Shown here piece by piece: positions 52,375 to 60,350 of a DNA stretch of 64,000 bases (position 1 is its first letter; each line of letters begins with the position of its first letter). Where the stretch lies: contig NZ_CP094534.1 of the NCBI RefSeq assembly GCF_022811645.1, positions 558,001 to 622,000 of the forward strand. Reading direction: 5' to 3'. The notes beneath the pieces are model-generated. The model was not told the origin of the DNA. It searched no databases and saw only the letters and a program-made list of their open reading frames with translations. A program made the translations under genes and the position numbers. This DNA comes from Hymenobacter monticola (GTDB taxonomy: Bacteria > Bacteroidota > Bacteroidia > Cytophagales > Hymenobacteraceae).

Positions 52375-53937
52375 ATGGTCTTCACGCCCAGCCCCATGCT
52401 CCTCAAGCTGCTCTACACGCGCGGCAGCCTGCACAACCTGCCCAACAACGCGGGCGTGGCCTTCAGCATCAAAAACCGGCTCGACACCGTGAAGGTGACC
52501 GGTTTTAAGCAGGTGAAGATTGGGGAGACGGTGGTGCCGGCCGAGAACATCACCGTGGACCTGGGCGACGGCGAGCAGCGCCCCGCCAGCCAGATAAACG
52601 CCGACGGCCAAGCCATCGACCTGCCGGTGGGCCGCTCCCTCACCATTCGGCTGGCCACGCCGGCCCTGGCCGAGGGCATGCACCCGGTGCAGGCCTGGTT
52701 CTCGACCGATGCCTTCGGCGACCTGCACGTGGAGGTAGAAGACGCCATTGTGAGCGCCGCCAACCACAAGCCCCGCATCCCCCGCTCCGACGAAGACGAC
52801 TACGCCGAAGCCGCCATTGCGGCCCGGCAGCGCTTCGCCGAGGAGTTTTCGGGCCAGGAGTTCAAGCACCTCAAGCAGTATTCGTTCGATGCCCACGTCC
52901 TGAAGGGCAACTGCGAGCATTTTGTGGGCGTGGCCCAGATTCCGGTGGGCCTGGCCGGGCCGCTCACCGTGAACGGCGAGCACGCGCAGGGCGACTTCCT
53001 GATTCCGATGGCCACCACGGAGGGCACGCTGGTGGCCAGCTACAACCGCGGCATGCAGGTGCTCAACCTGTGCGGCGGCGTGAAGTGCACCGTGGTGGGC
53101 GATGCCATGCAGCGGGCGCCGGTGTTCGTGTTCGAGGATGCACGCGGGGCCCGCGACTTCGGCAAGTGGGTGGAAGACAGCATCGACCAGATTCGGCCGC
53201 AGGCCGAAAGCACGTCGAGCGTGGCCAAGCTGCAGTACATCGACACGTATCTGAGCAACAAGTTTGCCTACCTGCGCTTCAATTTCAGCACCGGCGACGC
53301 CGCGGGCCAGAACATGGTGGGCCGCGCCACCTTCGCGGCCTGCTCTTGGATTCTGGAGAACTACAAGGGTCCGAAAATCGAGCATTTCTACCTCGAATCG
53401 AACTTTGCCACCGACAAAAAGGCCTCGCAAATCAACGTGATGCGCACCCGGGGCAAGCGCGTGGTGGCCGAGGCCGTGGTGAAGCGCGACGTGCTGATGC
53501 AGCGCATGCGCGTGACGCCTGAGCAGCTGGCCTATCACGGGCAGGTGAGCAACGTGGGTGCCTTCATTTCGGGCGCCAACAACAACGGCGCGCACTCGGC
53601 CAACGGCATCACGGCCCTGTTCATTGCCACCGGCCAGGACGTGGCCAACGTGAGCGAATCGAGCGCGGGCATCCTGTATTCGGAAGTGAACAAGGACGGC
53701 GACCTCTACATCAGCATCACCATCCCCTCGCTCATCGTGGCCACCCACGGCGGCGGCACCGGCCTGGCCACCCAAAACGAGTGCCTGCAGATGCTGGGCT
53801 GCGTGGGCCGCGGCACGGTGCGCAAGTTTGCCGAAATAGTGGCCGGCGTAGTGCTGGCCGGCGAGCTGAGCCTGGGCGCTGCCATTTCGAGTTCCGACTG
53901 GGTGAGCAGCCACGAGCAATACGGCCGCAACCGGTAA
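52375..53937 (+). CDS. Hydroxymethylglutaryl-CoA reductase with extra N-terminal domain
   Basis: A 520-residue enzyme reducing HMG-CoA to mevalonate for isoprenoid synthesis. The catalytic set is Glu216 in MATTEGTLVAS, Lys348/349 in DKKASQINVMRTRGKRVVAE, Asp422 in ATGQDVANV, and His513 before NR (SSHEQYGRNR), the class I arrangement. Residues 1-125 form an additional beta-rich domain (LLKLLYTRGSLHN, then FSIKNRLDTVKVTGFKQVKIG) not part of a standard reductase. ATG 52375 chosen; a TTG upstream is unlikely. The stop codon lies in a palindromic element. Confidence 0.92.
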   Translation: MVFTPSPMLLKLLYTRGSLHNLPNNAGVAFSIKNRLDTVKVTGFKQVKIGETVVPAENITVDLGDGEQRPASQINADGQAIDLPVGRSLTIRLATPALAEGMHPVQAWFSTDAFGDLHVEVEDAIVSAANHKPRIPRSDEDDYAEAAIAARQRFAEEFSGQEFKHLKQYSFDAHVLKGNCEHFVGVAQIPVGLAGPLTVNGEHAQGDFLIPMATTEGTLVASYNRGMQVLNLCGGVKCTVVGDAMQRAPVFVFEDARGARDFGKWVEDSIDQIRPQAESTSSVAKLQYIDTYLSNKFAYLRFNFSTGDAAGQNMVGRATFAACSWILENYKGPKIEHFYLESNFATDKKASQINVMRTRGKRVVAEAVVKRDVLMQRMRVTPEQLAYHGQVSNVGAFISGANNNGAHSANGITALFIATGQDVANVSESSAGILYSEVNKDGDLYISITIPSLIVATHGGGTGLATQNECLQMLGCVGRGTVRKFAEIVAGVVLAGELSLGAAISSSDWVSSHEQYGRNR

Positions 53938-54027
53938 GAACGTGTACCCCGAAGCTCCGCTTCGGCCCGCGTCGGGAATCGTTCAACGGGCCGAAGCGGA
54001 GCTTCGGGGTACACGTTCTTACCGGTT
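53929..54027. repeat. Palindromic element, family A copy 4
   Basis: Perfect 41-base arms (53929-53969, 53987-54027) with the core CCGAAGCTCCGCTTCGG (three bases shorter than other copies) and loop GTCGGGAATCGTTCAA. The left arm begins with the last codons and TAA of the reductase gene; the right arm mirrors them (TTACCGGTT). Confidence 0.9.
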
Positions 54028-54051
54028 CTACCATCTTCCACTTCATCCCCC

Positions 54052-54798
54052 ATGAAACTCCCCTTTACCCTCCTGTACGCCGCCTTTGCACTCATCATCA
54101 GCAGCTTGCTCACGCCGGCCCGTGCCCAGCCCACCTACTCGCGCGACCTGGGCGAGCTGGCGCTGGGGATTTACCAGCAGGCCAACTCGCCCGGTGCGCT
54201 GGAGCGGATGCGCAAAGACCTCATCAAGGCGCCGGAGGCCTACCTCGTCAGCATCGACCAGCCGGGCGTGCTGGTGCTGCCCAACAAGCGCCGCGTGCGG
54301 GTGCCGGCCATGAAATACAACGTGGCCCTGCGCCTGCTCGAAGTGCGCGACTCGACCGGCAGCCACGTGTGGCCCCCCGGCAGCCTCGACGGCTTTTACA
54401 TGGGCAAGGGGGCCGACACGCGGCACTTTCGCACTTTTCTGGTGCGCAACAGCGGCACCGAGCGCAACTTCGTGGAGGTGCTGACCGCCGACGACAATGC
54501 CTTTCTGGTGCTGGCCGTGCTGCACCACTACGTGCACGACGACGCCGTGCTGGACCCCGTGCTGCGCACCGAAGTTCGTCCGGCCCGCACCGAGATTGGC
54601 CAGGTCGTCGTGGCCGGCCCGTCCGTGACGCCGCAGGAGCCGCTGCGGGCCATCTCCCTCAACCGGAAGGAGGTAACGCGGCTGTTTGGCACCCGCGCGC
54701 CCCAGGTCGAGGCCTACGCCGCCAAGGAGCACCTCAGCTACACCGACCTGGCCCAGGTGTTGCGCATGGTGGAATACTACAACCTGCAGGGGAAATAG
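54052..54798 (+). CDS. Exported protein of unknown function, paralogue of the gene at 54929
   Basis: A 248-residue protein with a signal peptide (MKLPFTLLYAAFALIISSLL, cut near ARAQ). The mature part is mixed alpha/beta, with VRVPAMKYNVALRLLEVRD, GSLDGFYMGKGADTRHFRTF and NFVEVLTADDNAFLVLA; the end is a helix (TDLAQVLRMVEYYN). I do not recognise a family. It shares the same order of motifs with the next gene and lies directly downstream of the HMG-CoA reductase gene, after the palindromic element. Possibly a surface-exposed or periplasmic binding protein; this is a guess. Confidence 0.65.
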   Translation: MKLPFTLLYAAFALIISSLLTPARAQPTYSRDLGELALGIYQQANSPGALERMRKDLIKAPEAYLVSIDQPGVLVLPNKRRVRVPAMKYNVALRLLEVRDSTGSHVWPPGSLDGFYMGKGADTRHFRTFLVRNSGTERNFVEVLTADDNAFLVLAVLHHYVHDDAVLDPVLRTEVRPARTEIGQVVVAGPSVTPQEPLRAISLNRKEVTRLFGTRAPQVEAYAAKEHLSYTDLAQVLRMVEYYNLQGK

Positions 54799-54859
54799 CC
54801 ATATTCCGACGGTGATGCGGTGAAATTCAACCGTTAAGCTCTTGGATACTGGCCACATC

Positions 54860-54894
54860 TTTGCACCGCGGCCGCCGCTGACGTTGTAATTTTG
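54860..54894 (+). promoter_or_regulatory. Promoter of the second secreted paralogue
   Basis: TAATTTTG (54887-54894) matches TAnnTTTG, with TTTG at 54860-54863 about 23 bases upstream. The start codon is 35 bases downstream. Confidence 0.6.
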
Positions 54895-54928
54895 CGTCTT
54901 GCCTCGGCTCTTTTTAACCTCATTATTC

Positions 54929-55663
54929 GTGAAATCCTTTTATTCGTTATTGACCTTTTTCGCCATGAGCACGGCCTGGTCCACGCCCGCCGCTGCCCAA
55001 ATCTCGCGCGACGTTGCCGATGCACGCGCGGCCTACCAGCAAGCCAACACGGGCGCGGTGGCCGAAGGCTACCGCGCTTCGCTGAAGCAGCAAACCAGCG
55101 GGTTCGTAGGCGGCTCGGCTTTTCAGCTGGGCTTCCTGCGCACCGCCGATGGGCGCACCCTGCTGGTGCCCGGCTTGCGCTACCACGCCGGCCTGCACCT
55201 GCTCGAAGCCCAGGATTCCATTGACCTCGAATCGTCGCATTTGTGGCCCACCGGCAGCCTGCGCGGCTTCGACCTGGGCGAGGCCGGCGACCCCGCCGCC
55301 CCGGTGCGCCGCTTCCGCTCGCGCCTGGTGAAAGAAGGCAGCGCCGGCACGCGCCGCGAGTACGTGGAAGTCCTCACCGCCATCGACGCCGGTCCGCTGC
55401 TGCTGGGCTGGCTGTACGCCCCGGCCGACGATACGCCCACCAGCAAGCGCCCCCTGGTGGGCACGCTGGTGGCCGGCCCCGGCACCGTGGGCAACGAGCC
55501 CCTGCGCCCCCTCGAGCCCTCCGAGGCGGCCGTACTGCGCCTCTTCGGCGGCCGGGCCAACGACGTGCGCACCTTCGCCACCACTCAGCACCTCGACTAC
55601 ACCCGCCCGGCCGACATCGCCAAAATGATGGACCACTACAACCGCATTGCAGTGGTAAAATAA
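54929..55663 (+). CDS. Exported protein of unknown function, paralogue of the gene at 54052
   Basis: A 244-residue protein from GTG 54929 (MKSFYSLLTFFAMSTAWSTP signal, cut near AAAQ). It aligns by motif with its neighbour: LRYHAGLHLLEAQDS, GSLRGFDLGEAGDP, RRFRSRLVKEG, EYVEVLTAIDAGPLLLGWL and PADIAKMMDHYN. It has its own promoter-like sequence (54860-54894) and a terminator at 55702. A TTG 30 bases earlier is possible. The pair appears to be a divergent tandem duplication of unknown function. Confidence 0.65.
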   Translation: MKSFYSLLTFFAMSTAWSTPAAAQISRDVADARAAYQQANTGAVAEGYRASLKQQTSGFVGGSAFQLGFLRTADGRTLLVPGLRYHAGLHLLEAQDSIDLESSHLWPTGSLRGFDLGEAGDPAAPVRRFRSRLVKEGSAGTRREYVEVLTAIDAGPLLLGWLYAPADDTPTSKRPLVGTLVAGPGTVGNEPLRPLEPSEAAVLRLFGGRANDVRTFATTQHLDYTRPADIAKMMDHYNRIAVVK

Positions 55664-55701
55664 CGCGCCGGCCCGGCAAGACGCGCGCTAAAGTTGTTAA
55701 C

Positions 55702-55733
55702 AAAAAAGCCGACCCTTGCAGGTCGGCTTTTTT
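55702..55733. terminator. Bidirectional terminator
   Basis: 13-bp stem AAAAAAGCCGACC / GGTCGGCTTTTTT with a six-base loop, between the convergent paralogue (plus) and lipoprotein (minus) genes. Confidence 0.85.
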
Positions 55734-55756
55734 GCTATATGCCCGGTTAAGTCGCC

Positions 55757-56296
55757 TTATAGCGAGTTGGCCGTCACCTTAAAGCGCGTATCGGAGCGGA
55801 TGGTGAGCGAGTCGCGGATGAAGTAGTTAGGCCGCTGCCGGCTGTACACCGTCAGCTCGTAGGTTTCCGATTTCAGGTATTCGTCGAGCCGTTCGGTGGT
55901 GGGCACCAGCGTCAGGGTTTTGGCTCCTCGGGGCGGGTTGTAGAGGTAAGCCAGCATAATCCGGTTGTTGGTTTTCGGCGTATTGATGTACACCTTGAGG
56001 CTGTCCAGAAAGTCGAAGTTGAGCGTGCTGGGGCTCACCAGCGTGAGCTGCATCTGGTCGAGCAGCACGTTTTTGACTTTGTCGCGCGTGGTTTTGTTGT
56101 TGCGGAACGAGGCCTCCGAGTTCGTGATAATGGAAACCGGCTTGGGCAGGCCCGTGTAGAAGATGCTGGGCGGGGGGATGCGCGAATTCTGCGACACATC
56201 TACCGTAAACGTCAGCAGCTCATCGAGCGCGTTTTTTTTGCAGCCGAATACCGTTAGCAGCACCAGCGCGGGGCCGAGGAAAAGCAGTTTTTTCAT
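55757..56296 (-). CDS. Lipoprotein of unknown function
   Basis: A 179-residue lipoprotein: MKKLLFLGPALVLLTVFGC with Cys19, then a beta-rich domain with repeated strand pairs (FTVDVSQNSRIPPPSIFYT, LDSLKVYINTPKTN, YELTVYSRQRPNYFIRDS). No enzymatic motif. It has a single-gene context and ends near the bidirectional terminator. Confidence 0.75.
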   Translation of the reverse strand: MKKLLFLGPALVLLTVFGCKKNALDELLTFTVDVSQNSRIPPPSIFYTGLPKPVSIITNSEASFRNNKTTRDKVKNVLLDQMQLTLVSPSTLNFDFLDSLKVYINTPKTNNRIMLAYLYNPPRGAKTLTLVPTTERLDEYLKSETYELTVYSRQRPNYFIRDSLTIRSDTRFKVTANSL

Positions 56297-56390
56297 AGAT
56301 GGTCGAACGGTTGGTTAGGTTTCGGTATACGCAGCCCGGCCGCTAAAAAGTTTGCCACCCGGCAGCATTCTAAAGTTAAGCACCCGCCGC

Positions 56391-57596
56391 TTAATCCATC
56401 ATATCGGCCGAACGGGGCGGGTCGGGCACGAAGCCGGGGTTCCAGCTCATGGGGTAGCGGGCGTCCACATAAGGCAGCGCCGCCTCGGTGAGGTAGAGGG
56501 GGCGGAAGGTGTCCACCATCACGGCCAGCTCGTGGGTTTCGGTTTTGCCAATGCTGGCTTCCACCGTGCCGGGGTGCGGGCCGTGCGGCAGCCCCGTGGG
56601 GTGCCAGGTAAACGACGCCAAATCAACCCCTTTGCGCGACATGAAATTGCCGGCCACGTAGTACAGCACCTCGTCCGAGTCCACGTTGGCGTGGTTGTAG
56701 GGCGCCGGAATGCTGAGCGGGTGGTAGTCGAACAAACGCGGCACAAAGGAGCAGATGACGTAGTTGTGCCCCTCAAACGTCTGGTGTACGGGCGGCGGCT
56801 GGTGCAGGCGTCCGGTGATAGGCTCAAAATCGTGGATGCTGAAGGCGTAGGGGTAGAAATACCCGTCCCAGCCCACCACATCGAAGGGCGTGTGCGCGTA
56901 GGTCAGCTCGTGCAGCATGCCTTCCTTCTTCACGCGCACCACGTAGTCGCCCTCGGGCTGCTCGTGGGGCAACAACTCAGTGGGCGGGCGCATGTCGCGC
57001 TCACAGTAGGGCGAGTGCTCCAGCAGCTGGCCGAAGTGGTTGCGGTAGCGCCGCACCGTTTCCACGGGGCTAAACGACTCGATAATCATCAGCCGCACCG
57101 GGCCTTCCTCGAAGTGCAATTGGTGGATAATGGTGCGCGGCACCACCACGTAGTCGCCGGGCTCGAAGGCCACCTTGCCCATCTGGCTCCACAGCTCGCC
57201 GCGGCCTTCGTGCACAAAAATCACCTCGTCGGCCTGGGCGTTCTTGTAGTAATAATCCATCCGCTTCTCCGTGGGGTTGCAGATGCTCATGGTGACATCG
57301 GCGTTGCCGAGCAGGGTTTGTCGGGCGGCCAGGTAGTCGCCGCCGGTGCTGGTTTGGGCCAGCGTGCGCAGGTGCTCGGGCTGCAGCGGCCGGTCCTTCA
57401 GCAGCTTGGGCGCGTAGGGCCTGGGCTCGCCCACGTGCTTAATCTGGGTGGGCGGGTGCACGTGGTAGAGCAGCGACGACACGCCGTGAAAACCCAGCGT
57501 GCCCACGAGCTGCTCCGAATACAAGGAGCCGTCGGGCTGCCGAAACTGGGTGTGGCGCTTGCGCGGAATCTGGCCGAGGCGGTGGTAATGCGACAT
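56391..57596 (-). CDS. hmgA: Homogentisate 1,2-dioxygenase
   Basis: A 401-residue non-heme iron cupin enzyme that opens the ring of homogentisate in tyrosine and phenylalanine degradation. Recognisable motifs: MDYYYKNAQADEVIFVHEG, GDYVVVPRTIIHQLHFEEG, VVGWDGYFYPYAFSIHDFEP, YNHANVDSDEVLYYVAGNF and the iron-site region HPTGLPHGPHPG. The N-terminus MSHYHRLGQIPRKRHTQFRQ is typical for the Bacteroidota/eukaryote group. It is single here; the remaining pathway genes are not in the window. Confidence 0.95.
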   Translation of the reverse strand: MSHYHRLGQIPRKRHTQFRQPDGSLYSEQLVGTLGFHGVSSLLYHVHPPTQIKHVGEPRPYAPKLLKDRPLQPEHLRTLAQTSTGGDYLAARQTLLGNADVTMSICNPTEKRMDYYYKNAQADEVIFVHEGRGELWSQMGKVAFEPGDYVVVPRTIIHQLHFEEGPVRLMIIESFSPVETVRRYRNHFGQLLEHSPYCERDMRPPTELLPHEQPEGDYVVRVKKEGMLHELTYAHTPFDVVGWDGYFYPYAFSIHDFEPITGRLHQPPPVHQTFEGHNYVICSFVPRLFDYHPLSIPAPYNHANVDSDEVLYYVAGNFMSRKGVDLASFTWHPTGLPHGPHPGTVEASIGKTETHELAVMVDTFRPLYLTEAALPYVDARYPMSWNPGFVPDPPRSADMMD

Positions 57597-57648
57597 GGGC
57601 GGGTGGGATTTCAGGGGTGGATTGGGCCCGTGAAGTTACGAGTACCGT

Positions 57649-57805
57649 TTGTCATTGCGAGCGCAGCGAAGCAATCCGTCCTGTCAAAGCCAGACACGTT
57701 CTTTTGCGACAAGCTCCGGTAATGCACAGCGCTAAGGCTTTGTCACACTTATCAGGCTGGTCGCTGAGAACAGGACGGATTGCTTCGCTGCGCTCGCAAT
57801 GACAA
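57649..57805. repeat. Palindromic element (GTCATTGCGAGCGCAGCG family)
   Basis: Perfect 36-base arms (57649-57684 and 57770-57805) with GTCATTGCGAGCGCAGCG and GAAGCAATCCGTCCTG, separated by an 85-base centre. It shares the layout GTCAT-NNN-GAGC-GCAGC-GAAGC with family B. Confidence 0.9.
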
Positions 57806-57816
57806 CAAGGCCTCCA

Positions 57817-59490
57817 TTACTTCCCCAGCAGCGCCAGCTGGGCCGAGCTGTCGCCCACGGCGTGCAGGGCGCTTTGCAGCTCGGCGTCCTGCTCGCGCAG
57901 CACCGTGTAGTAGGGCACTAAGCCGTAGGCGCTACGGGCGATGTAAGCCTTGAGCAGGTTGCGCAGCAGCGGCGCGCAGCGGCGCACGGTGGCCGGGTCG
58001 GCCTTCACGCCGTCCTGGGCAGCCTGGGCGGTCAGGCTCGCCAGTTGCGTGTCGGAGATGCGGAAGGTGGCGTTGAATTGCTCGAAGCGCAGGCCTTCCA
58101 GCTCGGCCTTGTGGCCCTGGTAGAAATTCAGGGCGAAGGCGCGGGCCACGCCGTGGGCAAGTAGCTTGGTGTAATAGGCCGAGTGGGCCACCGAGTCGCG
58201 CGGTACAAACACGTCGGGCATGATGCCGCCGCCGCCGTACACCGGGCGTCCGTGGTCGGTGCGGAATTTCAACTCCTTGGCAAAGCGGACGCTGTCGGCC
58301 GACTGCAGCTCGCCACGGGCGGCGCGGTGGGCCACGTCGGCGCTGTATTCGGCGTAGTTGGCGCCGTAGGGCTTCTGAATGGAGCGGCCCGCCGGCGTGT
58401 AGTAGCGGGCAATGGTGAGGCGCAGCTCGCCGCCGTCGCTCAGCGCGATGGGCTGTTGCACGAGGCCTTTGCCGAAGGTGCGGCGGCCCACCAGAATGGC
58501 GCGGTCGTGGTCTTGCAGGGCTCCAGCCACTACTTCGGCAGCCGAGGCGCTGCCTTCGTCTACTAATACTACTAAGGCGCCTTCCTCAAATTCGCCGGCC
58601 ACTTTGGCGTAGGTCTGCGAGTCGTACTGCTCGCCCTTGCCGTCGGTGTACACGATTTTACGCGAGCCGCCGATGAACTCATCGGCCAGGCGAGTGGCGC
58701 GGTCGAGGTAGCCGCCGGGGTTGCCGCGCAGGTCCAGCACGAGGCGCGTGAGGCCCTGCCGGCGCAAATCGACCAGCGCGGCTTTGAACTCATCATAAGT
58801 ATTCGAGGCAAAGCGGCTCACCTTAATGTAGCCGGTCTGGTCGTCGACCAAATAAGCGGCGTCAATCGACGAATTGGCAATGCGGCTGCGGGCAATGCTC
58901 AGGCGCAGCGGCTGGGCCAGGTGCCGGCGGCGCAGCTCCAGCATGAGGCTGCTGCCACGCGGGCCGCGCAGCAGCTCGCTGAGGCGGGCCGTGCTGAGGT
59001 GGGCGCCCGACACCCGCTTGCCAGCTATGCTCAGAATCTGGTCGCCGGGCTGCACGCCGGCTTGCTCGGCCGGGCCGCCGCTGAGCGGGGCCACCACCGT
59101 CATGGTATCGCGGAAAACGTTGAATTCGATACCGATGCCGTCGTAGTCGCTTTGCAGGAAGGCATCGGTTCTGTCCCGGTCACGGGCCGGGATGTACACG
59201 GAGTGCGGGTCGAGCTTTTCCAGCATCTGCACCACGGCGTAATCGGCCAAGCCCTCGGTGTCGACCGAGTCGGCGTAGTCGCGGTCCACGTAGCTCAGGA
59301 TTTCTTTGAAACGCAGGTAGCCGCGGGCCGTGGCGTCGGGGTTTTCCGAGGAGGGCCGGAAGGGGTTGTTGGCCACCAGCGCGCCGGTGCCCATGGCCAG
59401 CAGTAGCATCAGGATTTGCCGCAGCCCGGCCCGCCGCTTCGTCGCGACGGGCCGGGTCTTCCCTAAAGAATTGAGCGGCGAAATAGGCAT
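57817..59490 (-). CDS. S41-family C-terminal processing protease
   Basis: A 557-residue exported or membrane-anchored serine protease. N-terminal helix (about 25-42, ILMLLLAMGTGALVANN) acts as signal/anchor. A PDZ domain (about 105-185) includes PAEQAGVQPGDQILSIAGKR. The catalytic domain has RLVLDLRGNPGGYLDRAT, DEGSASAAEVVAGALQDHDR (catalytic Ser) and GRRTFGKGLVQQPI (Lys). The C-terminal extension is unassigned. It has an excellent own promoter (59535-59563). Confidence 0.93.
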   Translation of the reverse strand: MPISPLNSLGKTRPVATKRRAGLRQILMLLLAMGTGALVANNPFRPSSENPDATARGYLRFKEILSYVDRDYADSVDTEGLADYAVVQMLEKLDPHSVYIPARDRDRTDAFLQSDYDGIGIEFNVFRDTMTVVAPLSGGPAEQAGVQPGDQILSIAGKRVSGAHLSTARLSELLRGPRGSSLMLELRRRHLAQPLRLSIARSRIANSSIDAAYLVDDQTGYIKVSRFASNTYDEFKAALVDLRRQGLTRLVLDLRGNPGGYLDRATRLADEFIGGSRKIVYTDGKGEQYDSQTYAKVAGEFEEGALVVLVDEGSASAAEVVAGALQDHDRAILVGRRTFGKGLVQQPIALSDGGELRLTIARYYTPAGRSIQKPYGANYAEYSADVAHRAARGELQSADSVRFAKELKFRTDHGRPVYGGGGIMPDVFVPRDSVAHSAYYTKLLAHGVARAFALNFYQGHKAELEGLRFEQFNATFRISDTQLASLTAQAAQDGVKADPATVRRCAPLLRNLLKAYIARSAYGLVPYYTVLREQDAELQSALHAVGDSSAQLALLGK

Positions 59491-59534
59491 GTAAAGTATA
59501 GAAGTGCTCGAATAGAGTATAGCGTAGCGTAGGT

Positions 59535-59563
59535 CAAAACTATTGAAATTTTCTTAGCTCAAA
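59535..59563 (-). promoter_or_regulatory. Promoter of the S41 protease gene
   Basis: Minus strand: TTTG (59560-59563), a 17-base spacer, then TAGTTTTG (59535-59542), both consensus. Transcription would start about 38 bases before the ATG. Confidence 0.7.
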
Positions 59564-59879
59564 ACCTCAATACGTTCAATAACCTGAATTTATTCAATAA
59601 ATACAACAATGTGTCTCTAAAACGCAAAATAAAGCATATCACAACGGCATATTGCAATTATTACCTTAGCCGAAGCGCTTATTTAATGCATGGCAAAATT
59701 ATAATTTTGCTAATACATATTTTAAAGCAATTCGATGAGCCTGCAGGGTTTGTCGCTCAATCGGCTCTTTTCCGATGCCAGTGATATACAGCGCGAAAAT
59801 TCGATACGAATACGGTTGAGCTTTGGATTTGGTCCTATCTGCGCGGGGCTTCCACGGCTCAAAGCGGCGTCGTTAGTAG
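59564..59879. other. AT-rich non-coding region
   Basis: This stretch is markedly AT-rich compared with the rest of the window and contains no supported gene; short frames in it are not gene-like. It is probably the upstream region of the S41 protease. Confidence 0.5.
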
Positions 59880-59972
59880 GAGGTAGGCGCGGGGCCTGCC
59901 CCCGCCTATCGTTGAACGGAATCTTGCGGGCGGCGCGGATGGATGGACGGGGGCAGGCCCCGCCCCTACCTC
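59880..59972. repeat. Palindromic element (GGTAGGCGCGGGGCCTGCCC family)
   Basis: Arms 59880-59904 and 59948-59972 are inverted copies with one mismatch (core GGGGCCTGCCCCCG). The centre begins TATCGTTGAACGGAATC, again with a CGTTGAACG motif as in family A loops. Confidence 0.8.
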
Positions 59973-60009
59973 GTTCGATGGCTTGCCACCGGCCTCACCA
60001 TCTGAAAAC

Positions 60010-60049
60010 AAAAAAGGCTGGCCCCTTGCGGAAGGCCAGCCCTTTTTTT
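60010..60049 (-). terminator. Terminator after the PID-type protein gene
   Basis: Stem AAAAAAGGCTGGCC / GGCCAGCC(C)TTTTTT with a one-base bulge and flanking A/T tracts. It lies 20 bases past the stop at 60069. Confidence 0.75.
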
Positions 60050-60068
60050 CAACTATCGAAATGTCCGA

Positions 60069-60344
60069 CTACGCCTTGCGGGCGCGACGCAACCGCCGCA
60101 ACGCGTAGCCCACGCCGCCGGCCAGCAGCAGCGAGGCGCCGCCGTCGATGGGCACGTCGGTGGGCGTGACGGGCGGAGTGGGCGTGCCGGGGCCAGGACC
60201 GCCGGAACCGGGCTGCGCCCCGGCCGAGAAGCTCAGCAGCAGGCCCAGCCCGCACAGCAGCAGGAAGCCCGGCCGCCGCGTGGGGCGCGTGGTGCCCCCG
60301 GCACGAAGCCGGGGACACGGGAGCGAAACAAGTTTATTGTTCAT
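60069..60344 (-). CDS. Small exported protein with PID-type C-terminal sorting signal
   Basis: A 91-residue protein: a basic N-terminus, a signal helix (LLLCGLGLLLSFSAGAQ), a short Gly/Pro-rich mature part and the C-terminal signal VPIDGGASLLLAGGVGYALR followed by RLRRARK. PIDGG, a short hydrophobic helix and a basic end are the layout of PID-CTERM-like sorting domains in Bacteroidota, presumed targets of an exosortase-like enzyme. It begins six bases after the stop of the giant T9SS protein, so they share a transcript. Confidence 0.8.
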   Translation of the reverse strand: MNNKLVSLPCPRLRAGGTTRPTRRPGFLLLCGLGLLLSFSAGAQPGSGGPGPGTPTPPVTPTDVPIDGGASLLLAGGVGYALRRLRRARKA

Positions 60345-60350
60345 AGCGCG

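Noticed and set aside
52318..53919. 533-codon open frame opposite the HMG-CoA reductase
   Set aside because: Shadow frame rich in His, Gly and Arg; all catalytic motifs lie on the plus strand.
56352..57722. 456-codon open frame opposite homogentisate dioxygenase
   Set aside because: Shadow frame; the minus strand encodes a complete known enzyme.
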